Below, one piece after another: positions 50,601 to 59,256 of a stretch of 64,000 nt of DNA. The notes below the pieces were generated by a model. That model saw only the letters and a program-made list of their open reading frames with translations, was not told the DNA's origin and made no database searches. The DNA lies in assembly GCF_024168645.1 (NCBI RefSeq), contig NZ_JALJWF010000001.1, positions 558,001 through 622,000 on the forward strand, read 5' to 3'. The position numbers and the translations under genes were made by a program. The DNA comes from Pseudomonas sp. GGS8. GTDB taxonomy: Bacteria; Pseudomonadota; Gammaproteobacteria; Pseudomonadales; Pseudomonadaceae. The first letter of the stretch is position 1. Each line of letters opens with the position of its first letter.

Positions 50601-52718
50601 AAACGCACGCAACTGGGTTATCGGCCAGGCCAGGGAACCTCGTTCAGACAATGGGTGCTGGTCAAAACCGAAGCCCCCGCCGAGCGCCGGATCGCACTGG
50701 CAGAGCCACCGATTCGCCCGATCGGCGACCCGGACACCCTGCTGCTGTTACGTGGCCCGGGCTTTTCCATACAAAGGGCCACCCTGGCGGAGCGGGTGCA
50801 GGATATTTACCCGCACTTGAACGAGCGCGAGGTCAGCACCTTTGTCCGCTCGCTGGGCGAAGAACCTCAGGCGCGCAAGACCCTCGATCGACTTGACCGC
50901 GAACTGGCCGATCTGCAAGTCGCACTCAAAAAATGGCGGTATCGCCAACCTGAAGCCTGGGGCCCGGATCGTAACGGGTTCGTGAATGGTGGCGGGTTGC
51001 ACATTTGCCAGCGGCTCATCGAGTGTTTTCAAAGAAAGTCGAGGGCCTTTGGCGAGCGCAGTGACACGCTGGAAGGCGGGTATGTGCTGGACCTGTCAAC
51101 GGAGTTCAACACACTCGATCTTGAGCTGTGGTGGCGTGAACTGCCTGATCTCAAGCATTACCTCGACCAGGTCAGTACGCTCAATCTGGACCGCACCTTC
51201 TTTTCCGGCAGCAACACGGGGCTGCTGAAGGATTTCCCTAATCTTCGGCAACTGAGTGCCCGTGACTGCGGATTGGAAAAGCTGCCGGTAACGATTGGCA
51301 AAATGCATTTCCTTCGCACGTTGCGCTTGATGAACAACCGGCTTCGCTTGACCCGGTCGGCCGTCGAGCAATTGCGGCATTTGACGCACATGGAAACGCT
51401 CAGGCTCGACGACAACCCGCAGTTGGGTCTGCTGCCGAACGTCGAACGCATGCCGAAACTGAAGATTCTGAGTTTGAGCAACACCGGCGCAACCGCCTGG
51501 CCTGAAGGCCTGTTCGCAAGGCGCCGCCCGCGCGGGTTTTATCTGGACCTGATGCAAAACCCGTTGCGCGACATCCCCTTGGTCGTTCCCGGTTCGGAGG
51601 CCGCGCGCCTCGTGGCACGTACGCGACTGTTTCCGACAGACCTTTCGGACACCAATCTGATTGTTTACAAAGACTACCGAAGATCAGTGGGCATCAGCCC
51701 TGATCGCCCTTACTCGGCCATTGCCGAGCATGCGATCGATCAGTGGCCCATGTCCGACGACTCCCATTGGTGGAGCGACAAGGCCGCCGGCGTGGGCATC
51801 TTCAGGGTAGAAGCCTGGCACGACCTGATGACCGAGCCACACTCCCAAGGGTTCTTTAGCTTGATCCAGAAGCAGACAGCGTCTGCCGACTACCGCGCCG
51901 GTGGTGAACGGCGCAAACAACTGAGTGACCGCGTATGGCGAATGATCGAGGCCATCGACCTGGACACGACATTGCGCAAAGAGTTGTTTGAAATGGCGAC
52001 CGCACCGACCACGTGCGCTGACGCTGGCGCCCAGGTATTCAACAACATGGGCATCAAAGTCCTCGTCAGCGAGGCCTATGCCCAGTCGACATCGGCCGCG
52101 ATCCTGGAAAGCAAGCTGGTGGCTTTGGCCAAAGGCGCCACGCGTCTCGAACGGGTGGATGACATCGCCCGGGCGGATTTCGCCAGCAGAGAAGGTAATC
52201 CCGATGAAGTCGAAGTGTTCCTCGCTTACGAGACCGGCCTTGCCCAGCGTCTCGGTTTACCCTGGCAATCGGAGACCATGCTCTATCGACCCATTGCCGG
52301 TGTGAGTGCCAAAACGCTCGATACGGCCTTCGATACCGTGATGTCGATGGAAGGCGGCGACGGTTTGATCAATCACATGATCGAGCAGTCGTTCTGGGAA
52401 AAATACCTGCATGACACGTATCCCGCGGAGTTCAGGCGCAATGCCCGGACGTATGAAATCAGAACCGATCAATTGGATGAATTACGCGAGGCCCAGCGTT
52501 CCTGGGCGAATTCCAAAGGACGGGTGATTGCGCAAAGACAGGCACTCAAGAAGCGACTGCTGGAGCTTGCCAATCAACTGAACGTCCAGGAAAACCGTGT
52601 GCTCACCGATGAAGAAATGACCGACGAGGTCTACGGCGCATTGCTGAACGACATCGGCTACGAGGAAAAACAACTGAGTAGACGGTTGACTCGACAGGCG
52701 CTGCTCAACGCCGGGTAA
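47658..52718 (+). CDS. LRR protein with NEL-type E3 ubiquitin ligase domain
   Basis: A 1686-residue effector-like protein. Residues 1 to about 450 resemble the dermonecrotic-toxin-like (DUF6543) N-terminus common in Pseudomonas (HYDFIKSRIPPVF). Hydrophobic helices at about 453-530 could insert in membranes. A long middle region follows, then about six leucine-rich repeats at roughly 1170-1310 (LRQLSARDCGLEKLPVTIG, LRTLRLMNNRL, METLRLDDNPQL). The C-terminal 350 residues fit a NEL (IpaH/SspH) ligase with the CxD motif CAD, catalytic Cys1453, in FEMATAPTTCADAGAQVF. The family attaches ubiquitin to host proteins. No signal peptide and no secretion system is visible in the window. The start lacks a strong ribosome site. 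Confidence 0.85.
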   Translation: MSYLQGSISVPHAPPAGDNKGRHYDFIKSRIPPVFKGASLQRVRELSLTKTASAQWIKTATDFDHTLLQEANLKLWSTQNKVDRLIDKLQNIYEFAAPLLTNALIKKFGVDVDVRTTYLHLYLPKERPWYAIDISGGVVTRTVSLLDAALHNFARNETCESGSDLISQPDARGHYDIQPIKHKMSIAQFQTLCRELDIGARYTRYLEEQLLPSDAVAKRFLQLNIAESERIAFKAAAQQAVMTGDIDADARDLILKMLDGQRSLTRQGRVMDFAELSIMDSQLTGIVLITPDLERTRDVVPIFAYVPQDPEHPLKEYPSTIAFMNELTRQLRDDAVISSTGMTYRQYFSRFVNHAERGHFFGGLAQRLFEVKWHQKEPLDQRPSWREEPVNTPNLHFSAAPIRGELWEHLYQQKLNKILNDARHIAVSTADTDRNARWAWWENFKKIVSDIFNVALMVVTPFVPGLGELMMAYTAYQMVSDVIEGIVDMTLGLWTEFAEHIVGVVTDVIQLAAFAAGVKIGEVARLKLSPLIEGMKPVELPNGQQRLWHPDLKPYEQPNVKLPANSTPDALGLHTHQGQKILPLEKKHYAVQKDPKTGSYRVKHPHRGEAYLPELKHNGFGAWTHEAENPRGWDHPTLMRRLGHRVDGFNDAQLEQIRIASGTEAAALRQMYVENTAPPPLLTDGLDRADIQQQTEQAIHNIRSGLPIDTAAYWFEPLATYLEGWPSDKALSVYANADLTGRFRTYGNTLASDEQTLATSLSRLMQGDLPQQLIEFLSEEELQALLGPGIAKEEQLQALRNQLADEADRLRPDIFNQRYQAAQASANPQVQQLRDVAPELPTRAATVLLNSANGAELERMTQNRRLPLNLKNQARETAFETRANHAYEGFNDEARWVPETERLVLNALRIHTDAFGDLRIDVRQGTDIGPLRCSVGAEDASVIRVLIKDDGARYEVWDADNHKLHEADDFYESVLNALPASKRTQLGYRPGQGTSFRQWVLVKTEAPAERRIALAEPPIRPIGDPDTLLLLRGPGFSIQRATLAERVQDIYPHLNEREVSTFVRSLGEEPQARKTLDRLDRELADLQVALKKWRYRQPEAWGPDRNGFVNGGGLHICQRLIECFQRKSRAFGERSDTLEGGYVLDLSTEFNTLDLELWWRELPDLKHYLDQVSTLNLDRTFFSGSNTGLLKDFPNLRQLSARDCGLEKLPVTIGKMHFLRTLRLMNNRLRLTRSAVEQLRHLTHMETLRLDDNPQLGLLPNVERMPKLKILSLSNTGATAWPEGLFARRRPRGFYLDLMQNPLRDIPLVVPGSEAARLVARTRLFPTDLSDTNLIVYKDYRRSVGISPDRPYSAIAEHAIDQWPMSDDSHWWSDKAAGVGIFRVEAWHDLMTEPHSQGFFSLIQKQTASADYRAGGERRKQLSDRVWRMIEAIDLDTTLRKELFEMATAPTTCADAGAQVFNNMGIKVLVSEAYAQSTSAAILESKLVALAKGATRLERVDDIARADFASREGNPDEVEVFLAYETGLAQRLGLPWQSETMLYRPIAGVSAKTLDTAFDTVMSMEGGDGLINHMIEQSFWEKYLHDTYPAEFRRNARTYEIRTDQLDELREAQRSWANSKGRVIAQRQALKKRLLELANQLNVQENRVLTDEEMTDEVYGALLNDIGYEEKQLSRRLTRQALLNAG

Positions 52719-52725
52719 CAGCGCT

Positions 52726-52760
52726 TGCCCTGGAGGCAGCACGCCTCCAGGGCAGGCTTT
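52726..52760. terminator. Terminator-like hairpin between NEL gene and fimbrial operon
   Basis: A perfect 12-bp stem TGCCCTGGAGGC / GCCTCCAGGGCA with a 5-base loop, followed by GGCTTT. It sits between the convergent NEL and adhesin genes and may serve both. Confidence 0.8.
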
Positions 52761-52762
52761 GA

Positions 52763-54019
52763 TTACCCGACATCGGAGTCCCAGATCACGGTGATATTTC
52801 CAGAGTAGCGAGAGGCCTCACCGGGTTTGATCATGTAGTTCACGTAATAAGGTGCAATCTCGAAATGCAGGATGCCCGGCGCACGGTCCACGTAATAACC
52901 GGGTTTGAACTCTTGCGCATTCACCTGCCCGACACGCAACGGACGTCGCGTGACCGGTTGCCCACTGATATCCGTCAAGCCGTTGGGCAAGCTGACGCTC
53001 AGTTGCACCACGGCAGCGCGCTGCGAAACGGGGTCGCGAATCATGCAATCGAACAACCCGGGAATTTCACACTCCAGCTGCATCTTGAAACGGCTCGACG
53101 AAGAAATATTGAACGTCTGATCACGAAACAGTCGCGTCGGTTTACGCCCTTGGGTCAGCCAGGCTTGCCATCCCCCTGGCGGAACGAGTTCCACTTGATT
53201 GCCGCCTGGGGGAATATCCACCTTCAAGGTGTGCTCGACATTCAAAGCGAAGTTGAGCGTGATCAGGTTATCGTCCGGCAACATCACATCACCCATGTCG
53301 AAGTCGCCACCGGGCCCGACGCGATAACTCATGGTCCCCGTATAAAGCCCGGATGACATTTCCAACGGGTTCGGTGTACGAAGCTCGTAAGCAAAATCTA
53401 CATAGTTGTAAGTCATTGCCGGTATTGGATATCGGGTCGATTTGACACAAACGCCTTCAACAGGCGTTTTCCAGAAAAAGGTATAGCTCCAGGGGTCGTA
53501 GGAGCCGACACCACTGTATTCGCAGGGGGGCGGTGAGTAGACCCAACTTGAGCCCCATAAGGTCTGATGCCCTTCGAGCCAGTTCGAGGCACCTGTCAGG
53601 CTGACGGTCGTCTCACTGAGCTTATATTGAGACCCCATACCCGTAATGCGTATCTCAACCTGCTCCAACTCCCCCGTATTTTCATTCTTCACGGGCAGGG
53701 ACCGCCACTGAGCCGGGACTCTGAACATTGCATTATTACGTGACTCGGCATCAGGCAGCATGGGCCTGACTGACTCGAATTTCAGTGGTAGCCGAATGCT
53801 GAACATGTTCAGGTTCTTGCACTCGGAAGGATACGACGCGCAATAACCACTGCTTGGCGTTTGGTTGATGAATTTGTTGTCTGCAGGCTTCGATGGATCA
53901 GGCCGAAATACCGCCTTAATGTCCATTGACGTCGACATCGCCGGCTCAACGCTCCATCCGAACGCCACAATGGCCCAAGCCAACCGACTCGGAATTTTTT
54001 CAGTGCTCAGGATGTTCAT
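52763..54019 (-). CDS. CS1-type fimbrial tip adhesin, second copy
   Basis: 418 residues beginning at ATG 54019 (MNILSTEKIPSRLAWAIVAFGWS, export signal) after GAGAGACG. It resembles the CfaE/CblD tip adhesins of alternate chaperone-usher pili and is clearly paralogous to the protein at 55328-56593. Shared stretches are FRPDPSKPADNKFINQTPSSGYC vs FNPDPSNPQKNEFKNTTPNAGFC, and PTRLFRDQTFNISSSSRFKM vs PTRLFRDQTFNISASSRFKM. It ends with SGNITVIWDSDVG, the donor-strand-type C-terminus also found in its twin. It is the last gene of the operon, 8 bp after subunit B. Confidence 0.82.
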   Translation of the reverse strand: MNILSTEKIPSRLAWAIVAFGWSVEPAMSTSMDIKAVFRPDPSKPADNKFINQTPSSGYCASYPSECKNLNMFSIRLPLKFESVRPMLPDAESRNNAMFRVPAQWRSLPVKNENTGELEQVEIRITGMGSQYKLSETTVSLTGASNWLEGHQTLWGSSWVYSPPPCEYSGVGSYDPWSYTFFWKTPVEGVCVKSTRYPIPAMTYNYVDFAYELRTPNPLEMSSGLYTGTMSYRVGPGGDFDMGDVMLPDDNLITLNFALNVEHTLKVDIPPGGNQVELVPPGGWQAWLTQGRKPTRLFRDQTFNISSSSRFKMQLECEIPGLFDCMIRDPVSQRAAVVQLSVSLPNGLTDISGQPVTRRPLRVGQVNAQEFKPGYYVDRAPGILHFEIAPYYVNYMIKPGEASRYSGNITVIWDSDVG

Positions 54020-54027
54020 CGTCTCTC

Positions 54028-54528
54028 TCAAGCCCCCGGAAGAATCGCATTGAAGATCATGTTGACGCTGCCAAAGTAACTGCCAGGTTTGTAAACCCCA
54101 TCGGCAGGCGGCATCGGGACGATTTCCAGCAACACGCGTTTTCCGGGTGCTGCCTCGGTCAGCGAAACCACTTCGCTGTTTTCGTGCTCGCTCAACAGCT
54201 TGCCGTTGAACAGCACCCGCAAGCCGATGTCATGGGCGTCGGTGCCGTTGGACAAATAAGGCCGCCCCTCTAACCTTGCTTCAATCGAGCCTGCCTCGTT
54301 TTTCACATCGAAGTACTTGCGCAGACTGCCCAGGGTCGACGCCGTGAGGTTCCACGGCAGGCGCTGCTCGCGATGAATCCAGCCAGGGTCGGCGGGGATC
54401 ACGTAGAACGCCAGGGTCGGAATCGTCACGAACACGTCGAACGTGTGCACTTCTCTGGCCGCATAGGCCCACGAGCTTGCCAACAGGGCAGCAGCCAACA
54501 CGGGCATGACAGTCAGTTTTTTGAACAT
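54028..54528 (-). CDS. CS1-type fimbrial subunit, second copy
   Basis: A 166-residue secreted pilin-like protein. It starts at ATG 54528 (MFKKLTVMPVLAAALLASSWAYA, signal peptide). The mature part matches the CS1 major-subunit pattern: FDVFVTIPTLAFYVIP, a central 'YLSNGTDAHDIGLRVLFNGKLL' stretch and GSYFGSVNMIFNAI at the C-terminus. It parallels the protein at 59257-59742 (PLFNGTDNIRMTYTFNGVVL; GLYTANPVVVFDAV). It starts 15 bp after the chaperone stop. Confidence 0.78.
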   Translation of the reverse strand: MFKKLTVMPVLAAALLASSWAYAAREVHTFDVFVTIPTLAFYVIPADPGWIHREQRLPWNLTASTLGSLRKYFDVKNEAGSIEARLEGRPYLSNGTDAHDIGLRVLFNGKLLSEHENSEVVSLTEAAPGKRVLLEIVPMPPADGVYKPGSYFGSVNMIFNAILPGA

Positions 54529-54543
54529 GGTCACCACCCGGGG

Positions 54544-55284
54544 TCAGCCCTTCACGTCGATGTTTTTGCTGCTTTCACCTTCGACCAAGGTGAAGCGGTA
54601 CTCGCGACCGGCCTGCTTCTGGAACTGAAACGTGCGGCCGGCCAGAATGTGATGCTTGGTCGTCGGCTGGCAGTCCTGCTCGTTCTTGACCGCGCAATCC
54701 TTGAACTCGTCGATCACCACCACGGTGTTGCCGTTGTTGCGGATCCGGTAGTTGCCCGCCTCGTTCTCGATCGCGCTGTCAAAACGTGTTTCTTTAGGCC
54801 GCACGAAAAACACTGCGCCGTAACCTGCCAGCACGGTGACCCCGGCGGACAAGGACTTTTTGTAGTCTTCGCGCTCTTCGCTGGAAACGGCGAATTCGTC
54901 TTCCTTCTCCGGTACGACCGGCACGAAACGCACCCGGAAGTAGCGCTCCCGGTCGCGTTCACCCATGTACAGCAACCGTGTGCCCTGCATGCCGTTGGCC
55001 GGCACAATCAGCCGTGCCGGACTGGCCATCAAGCCATCCCGGGCATTGCCGTCGGCCTGGGTCTTGAGCGGCACTTCGCGCGAGGTGCCGTCGGCCTCAT
55101 AGAGGATTTCAAGGATGTTGACCTTGACGAAGGCCGTGCTGTCGCCGCCATTGAACACGCGTTTCAAGTAGGTACTTTTGTCGCCGTCCAGATAGTCGTA
55201 AACGGTGCCGATATTGATGCTCGGTGCGGCGTGAGCCAGTTGTGCGAAAAGAGAAAAACCAAACAGTGCCAACAGGTGTTTCAT
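54544..55284 (-). CDS. Periplasmic chaperone of the CS1-type fimbria
   Basis: 246 residues with a signal peptide (MKHLLALFGFSLFAQLAHA). It resembles the CfaA/CblB chaperones of alternate chaperone-usher systems in length and in its two Ig-like halves. The first half contains STAFVKVNILEILYEADG and a segment on which subunits would zip (ARLIVPANGMQGTRLLYMG). It would hold the subunits and adhesins of this operon in the periplasm and deliver them to the usher. It is followed closely by subunit B. Confidence 0.82.
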   Translation of the reverse strand: MKHLLALFGFSLFAQLAHAAPSINIGTVYDYLDGDKSTYLKRVFNGGDSTAFVKVNILEILYEADGTSREVPLKTQADGNARDGLMASPARLIVPANGMQGTRLLYMGERDRERYFRVRFVPVVPEKEDEFAVSSEEREDYKKSLSAGVTVLAGYGAVFFVRPKETRFDSAIENEAGNYRIRNNGNTVVVIDEFKDCAVKNEQDCQPTTKHHILAGRTFQFQKQAGREYRFTLVEGESSKNIDVKG

Positions 55285-55327
55285 CGTACTGAACCTCGTT
55301 GAATTGAATGCTGCATAAGGCGGCCCG

Positions 55328-56593
55328 CTAAACTTCTGAATCCCAGATCACCGTCACATTCCCGGAGTATTGCCGTAGTCGCTCGGGCCTTATCATTTCC
55401 GCGACTTCGTCGGGAGGAATCTCGAAGTGCAGCGTTCCCGGTCTTCGCTCCACATAGAAAGCCGGTTGAAATAATCCGGTACCACTGCCGTCACGCAGCA
55501 GGGGGCGCCGTTCGACAGCGAGGCCGTTGGCGTCGCTCAAACCGCGAGGCAGACTGACGCTGACGTTCAGGGGCACGACATGGCCGGACACCGGCTCGCG
55601 TAACGAACAGGTCTTGCCGTCCTGGGTGTATTCACACTCCAGATTCATCTTGAAGCGCGAACTGGCCGAGATATTGAAGGTCTGGTCGCGGAACAGGCGC
55701 GTGGGTCTGCGCCCCTGCTGCAACCAGGCTTGCCAGCCGCCTTGCGGCAACAGCTCGACCCGATTGCCACCGGGGGGAATCTCGACTTTGAGGGTGTGTT
55801 CGACGGTCAGGGTGAAGTCGAGCTGGATGATTGCGTCCGAGGGCACGACGACATCGCCCAGATCGAAGTCGCCGCCAGGACCGATCGAATAGACCTGCGT
55901 GCCCTGATAGACGCCCGAGGACATCTTCAGTGGGTCCGGCGTGCGCAGTTCGTAGGTAAAGTCCAGAGCGCCGTAACCGAACCCGGGAATGAGGAATTTG
56001 GCCTGCTTGCCACACACCGCTTCTGCAGGGGTCAGCCAGAAAAATTGGAAACCGGTATGACCGTAATAGGTTGTGGTGCCAATGGCCACGCATGGCCCCT
56101 GCGCTGTTCGCCAGTCGCTTCCCCACAATGCCGTATGCGCCCTCACATACTCCGTTTCCCCTGTCAGCTCCATCACAGAATCGCTGAGCTTGTAAACACC
56201 GCCCATCCCGGCAATGCGCACCTCGACCGTGGCGGGTTCACCGGTCTCGCGATTCAACACTGTCAACGCTCGCCAGGCGGCGGGCGTCTTGATCATCGCG
56301 CCTTTTCGTACGTCCTCGTGGTTGGGCTGGATCGCGCCTTGGACTCCAACATCCACGTGAGAGCGCAAACTAAATATGCCGTAACTTTTGCAGATCGCGG
56401 GGTAAGACCAACAGAACCCAGCATTGGGCGTGGTGTTCTTGAATTCGTTTTTCTGCGGGTTGCTCGGGTCAGGGTTGAAAGTGGCGGTGATCTGCTTGAC
56501 CACCGCTCCCGCCTGCAACGGCGCGACAACCAGGCAGGCAGCGATGAAAATCGTTCTTGTCGTGCGCCATGGCGCAGTCAATAAACTCTTCAT
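55328..56593 (-). CDS. CS1-type fimbrial tip adhesin, first copy
   Basis: 421 residues starting at ATG 56593 (MKSLLTAPWRTTRTIFIAACLVVAPLQAGA, signal peptide). It is similar to CfaE/CblD minor tip adhesins: an N-terminal adhesin-like half with cysteines in GFCWSYPAICKSYG and WRTAQGPCVAIG, and a C-terminal pilin-like half ending SGNVTVIWDSEV. It follows the usher gene by 31 bp. Adhesion to a host or surface receptor is expected from the family; the receptor is unknown. Confidence 0.84.
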   Translation of the reverse strand: MKSLLTAPWRTTRTIFIAACLVVAPLQAGAVVKQITATFNPDPSNPQKNEFKNTTPNAGFCWSYPAICKSYGIFSLRSHVDVGVQGAIQPNHEDVRKGAMIKTPAAWRALTVLNRETGEPATVEVRIAGMGGVYKLSDSVMELTGETEYVRAHTALWGSDWRTAQGPCVAIGTTTYYGHTGFQFFWLTPAEAVCGKQAKFLIPGFGYGALDFTYELRTPDPLKMSSGVYQGTQVYSIGPGGDFDLGDVVVPSDAIIQLDFTLTVEHTLKVEIPPGGNRVELLPQGGWQAWLQQGRRPTRLFRDQTFNISASSRFKMNLECEYTQDGKTCSLREPVSGHVVPLNVSVSLPRGLSDANGLAVERRPLLRDGSGTGLFQPAFYVERRPGTLHFEIPPDEVAEMIRPERLRQYSGNVTVIWDSEV

Positions 56594-56624
56594 TTTGCAG
56601 ACTCCAGATATTGAGAGGCCTTCA

Positions 56625-59147
56625 TCAACCGGCGCTCTGCACGGCATCGCCAACGTCCGCCAGCGTGTCTGGGCTGCAACGCAAATCCCCAATCATCAAC
56701 ACATTGTTTTCAGTACGCCCCTGGCTCGGGTCCAGGCGGAACTGGCACAGCAACTGGTTGCCGTGGCGCACTTCCAGGGTCGGTGAGCCGGCGTTCATTT
56801 CCATGGAGAAGAACCCGTCCACCTCACTCACCCCGCGACTGGCGTGGTTGATGATGTGGTGACCCTTGAGCGGATTGCCCTGGGGGTCGATCAGGCGACC
56901 GAGTACGGTGAGGGTTTGCATCACGCGAATCTGCCGATAACCCACGCCGCCCTTGTTCAGGTGATAGCTGGAACGGGCCGGTTGAATGGTCGCGGCGGGG
57001 ACGTCGGTGCCCTCGAAATCGAAACTGACCGAGCTGCTTTTGTAAGCCGTGATCGGCACAAAATTGCGCCCGGGTTTGAGCAACGCACTGCCACCGCTCA
57101 AATCGTCGGCGCGCAAGGCGATACCGTCGATGTCCGATTCGACATCGATGATCATGCCCGCACCGTTGCGGTGGTATTGGCTGGTCATGACCATTTTTTG
57201 CCCGCCGACGGCCACCGTACTGTCCAGGTTCAAACCGCCGGTGAGGTCGTTGTTGAACGACGAGCGCTGGATAAAGCCGTCACCGTTGACCAGGTCCGAT
57301 TGCATCGACCCCATCGCGTTCAAACCGATGCCGTAGGTGTCGCTGATGACCGTGGCCGAGACGTTTTGCAGCAGATGATCCTGCAAGTCTTTGCGGTAGG
57401 TGAGCGAGGCATTGTTATCACGGCCACCTTCACGGGCGGTGCGCGTGCCGATGCTGCCGGAGATCTGCTCACCGGGGCCGCCCAACGCAATGTTCACACT
57501 CAAGTCGATGCCTCGATTACGGTCGTCTCCCGAGCTCACGCTGCCCGGACGATCAAACAGCGACAGGCGCCAATTGGCATCACTGCCAAACAGCTGAGAA
57601 CGTTGGGTCCAGCCCAGATCCACGCCCGTCCCATTGGTGTTGCCTTCACTGTGGGACACCCGGGCATTGACCGAACTTTTGCTGGTAAGCCGATGGTTTA
57701 CCGATAACGACGAGTTACTGGTTTGCCCGATGAATACGTTGCGCTGCCGCACCCGCGTGCCGTCGGGCAAAGTGTCGTAGAGCCGAGTGGTGTCGAGCCA
57801 GCTGCGGTTATGGCTGGCGACGAGGCTGCCGCTGCCATAGGAGTACAGTCCCTGCACATCGAGGCCGGTGCCATAGTCTTCGGTTTTGTAGACGTTGGCG
57901 AAGAGGCTGGCATTGTTGACGATCGCCCAGTCAACCGAGGTGCCATATTGCAGGGAATCGCGCACCTGCCGCCCCGACAGGCCGAGGATCACACGCGGGT
58001 GCAAAAGAAAGTTGAACGCCGCGCCGGCGGTCATATCGCCGTCAGCCTGCTCTTCCCAGTTGCTGAGCAATTTGGATTCGCGGCCGGCGAACAGGTTGTA
58101 GCGCCAGCGCTCGTCATGATTGCGCCAATTGTTCGGTTTGTAGACCAGCTCCAGGGTGCTGGAGGTGATCTGGCCGTCTTCGATCAGGCGCACTTCCACT
58201 TCGTAAATACCGCCGGGCAGCGGACGCGTATCGAGGGTCTGCAACCCTGCCGGGACTGCCTGAGTGTTAATCAGCAATCCGTCGCGATATATCTCCACAG
58301 AACCCTGTCGATTGGCTGTGACGTAGATCGGATAAACCGCCGGTTTCGGATTGTTGATGGCCAGGCTGTCGGAGCTGCCATACATGACGCCCAGCGCGGT
58401 ATCAGGGCTGGCGCCAAACGTACGCGGCTGACGGGTCAGGCCTTCAGAGTTGGGCGTGAAATAGCCCAGGCGCACAAAGTTGCCCTGCAATTCACGCTGG
58501 GTAAAAAGCTCATGCACGGCGTGATAGGTCTGATTGTCCATACCGCCGAGGCGCGACAGTTGCAAATTGACCGCTTGGGTCCAGTTGCCCAGGCTGCTAC
58601 TGGCTTCCAGACCGTAACGGCCACCGAGGTCCTGATTCTGGCCACCATTGAGGTTCAACTGGTTGCGCACGATCAAGCCAGTGCTGCCGCCTTCGGGCAG
58701 GTTGTAATACTGCTGCACCTGATCGTCCCGCTCGGCGTTCTCCGTGAGAATCGACACCAGCGAGTTTTCGAGGCTGTAGTGCACGGCCAACAGTTGTTCG
58801 GGGCAGTTGGCCTGGCAGGCGCCCAGCGCCACGCCTTGTTTCAGATGGTTGGCCCAGATGTCGCGTTCGCTGGGCTTGATGGTGCTGTCGCTGACATCAT
58901 TGAAGTCAACTAAGGTGATTCGATCGTCGCGGGTCAACACGACCATCGCCTCACCGAGAAACTGTTGATCAAGTTCCACGCGCACCGCCAGCGGCACATC
59001 AAAGAAGTGCTCTTCGAACTCGCTCGGTAAACCCTTGGCTTGCGCCAGCAAACTTCGAGGTGTGTGGCCGTTGTCCGCTGGCGCGGCCAGGGCGGTTGCA
59101 CAAAAACATAGGGCAAGCGCCGTCGCGATGGGAGTCATCGGGAACAT
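56625..59147 (-). CDS. Outer-membrane usher of the CS1-type fimbria
   Basis: 840 residues, the size of CfaC/CooC-type ushers. The signal peptide begins MFPMTPIATALALCFCATALA (start 59147; ATG 59138 is possible). The body has the beta-barrel and plug features of ushers: LPGGIYEVEVRLIEDGQ, VYPIYVTANRQGSVEIYRDG, KPGRNFVPITAYKSSSVSFDFEG and a C-terminal domain with VLGRLIDPQGNPLKGHHIINH. It exports and polymerises the subunits. It lies between subunit A and adhesin 1 in the operon. Confidence 0.9.
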   Translation of the reverse strand: MFPMTPIATALALCFCATALAAPADNGHTPRSLLAQAKGLPSEFEEHFFDVPLAVRVELDQQFLGEAMVVLTRDDRITLVDFNDVSDSTIKPSERDIWANHLKQGVALGACQANCPEQLLAVHYSLENSLVSILTENAERDDQVQQYYNLPEGGSTGLIVRNQLNLNGGQNQDLGGRYGLEASSSLGNWTQAVNLQLSRLGGMDNQTYHAVHELFTQRELQGNFVRLGYFTPNSEGLTRQPRTFGASPDTALGVMYGSSDSLAINNPKPAVYPIYVTANRQGSVEIYRDGLLINTQAVPAGLQTLDTRPLPGGIYEVEVRLIEDGQITSSTLELVYKPNNWRNHDERWRYNLFAGRESKLLSNWEEQADGDMTAGAAFNFLLHPRVILGLSGRQVRDSLQYGTSVDWAIVNNASLFANVYKTEDYGTGLDVQGLYSYGSGSLVASHNRSWLDTTRLYDTLPDGTRVRQRNVFIGQTSNSSLSVNHRLTSKSSVNARVSHSEGNTNGTGVDLGWTQRSQLFGSDANWRLSLFDRPGSVSSGDDRNRGIDLSVNIALGGPGEQISGSIGTRTAREGGRDNNASLTYRKDLQDHLLQNVSATVISDTYGIGLNAMGSMQSDLVNGDGFIQRSSFNNDLTGGLNLDSTVAVGGQKMVMTSQYHRNGAGMIIDVESDIDGIALRADDLSGGSALLKPGRNFVPITAYKSSSVSFDFEGTDVPAATIQPARSSYHLNKGGVGYRQIRVMQTLTVLGRLIDPQGNPLKGHHIINHASRGVSEVDGFFSMEMNAGSPTLEVRHGNQLLCQFRLDPSQGRTENNVLMIGDLRCSPDTLADVGDAVQSAG

Positions 59148-59256
59148 GAACGGGATACTCTGAAGATAAGTGCGTTGAAACCCGATCGACAGGCAGTGAT
59201 TACCCATCGACCGGTAAGTGTTAACGAATAAGGCTAAGCCTTAAGTCATGGCTGAC

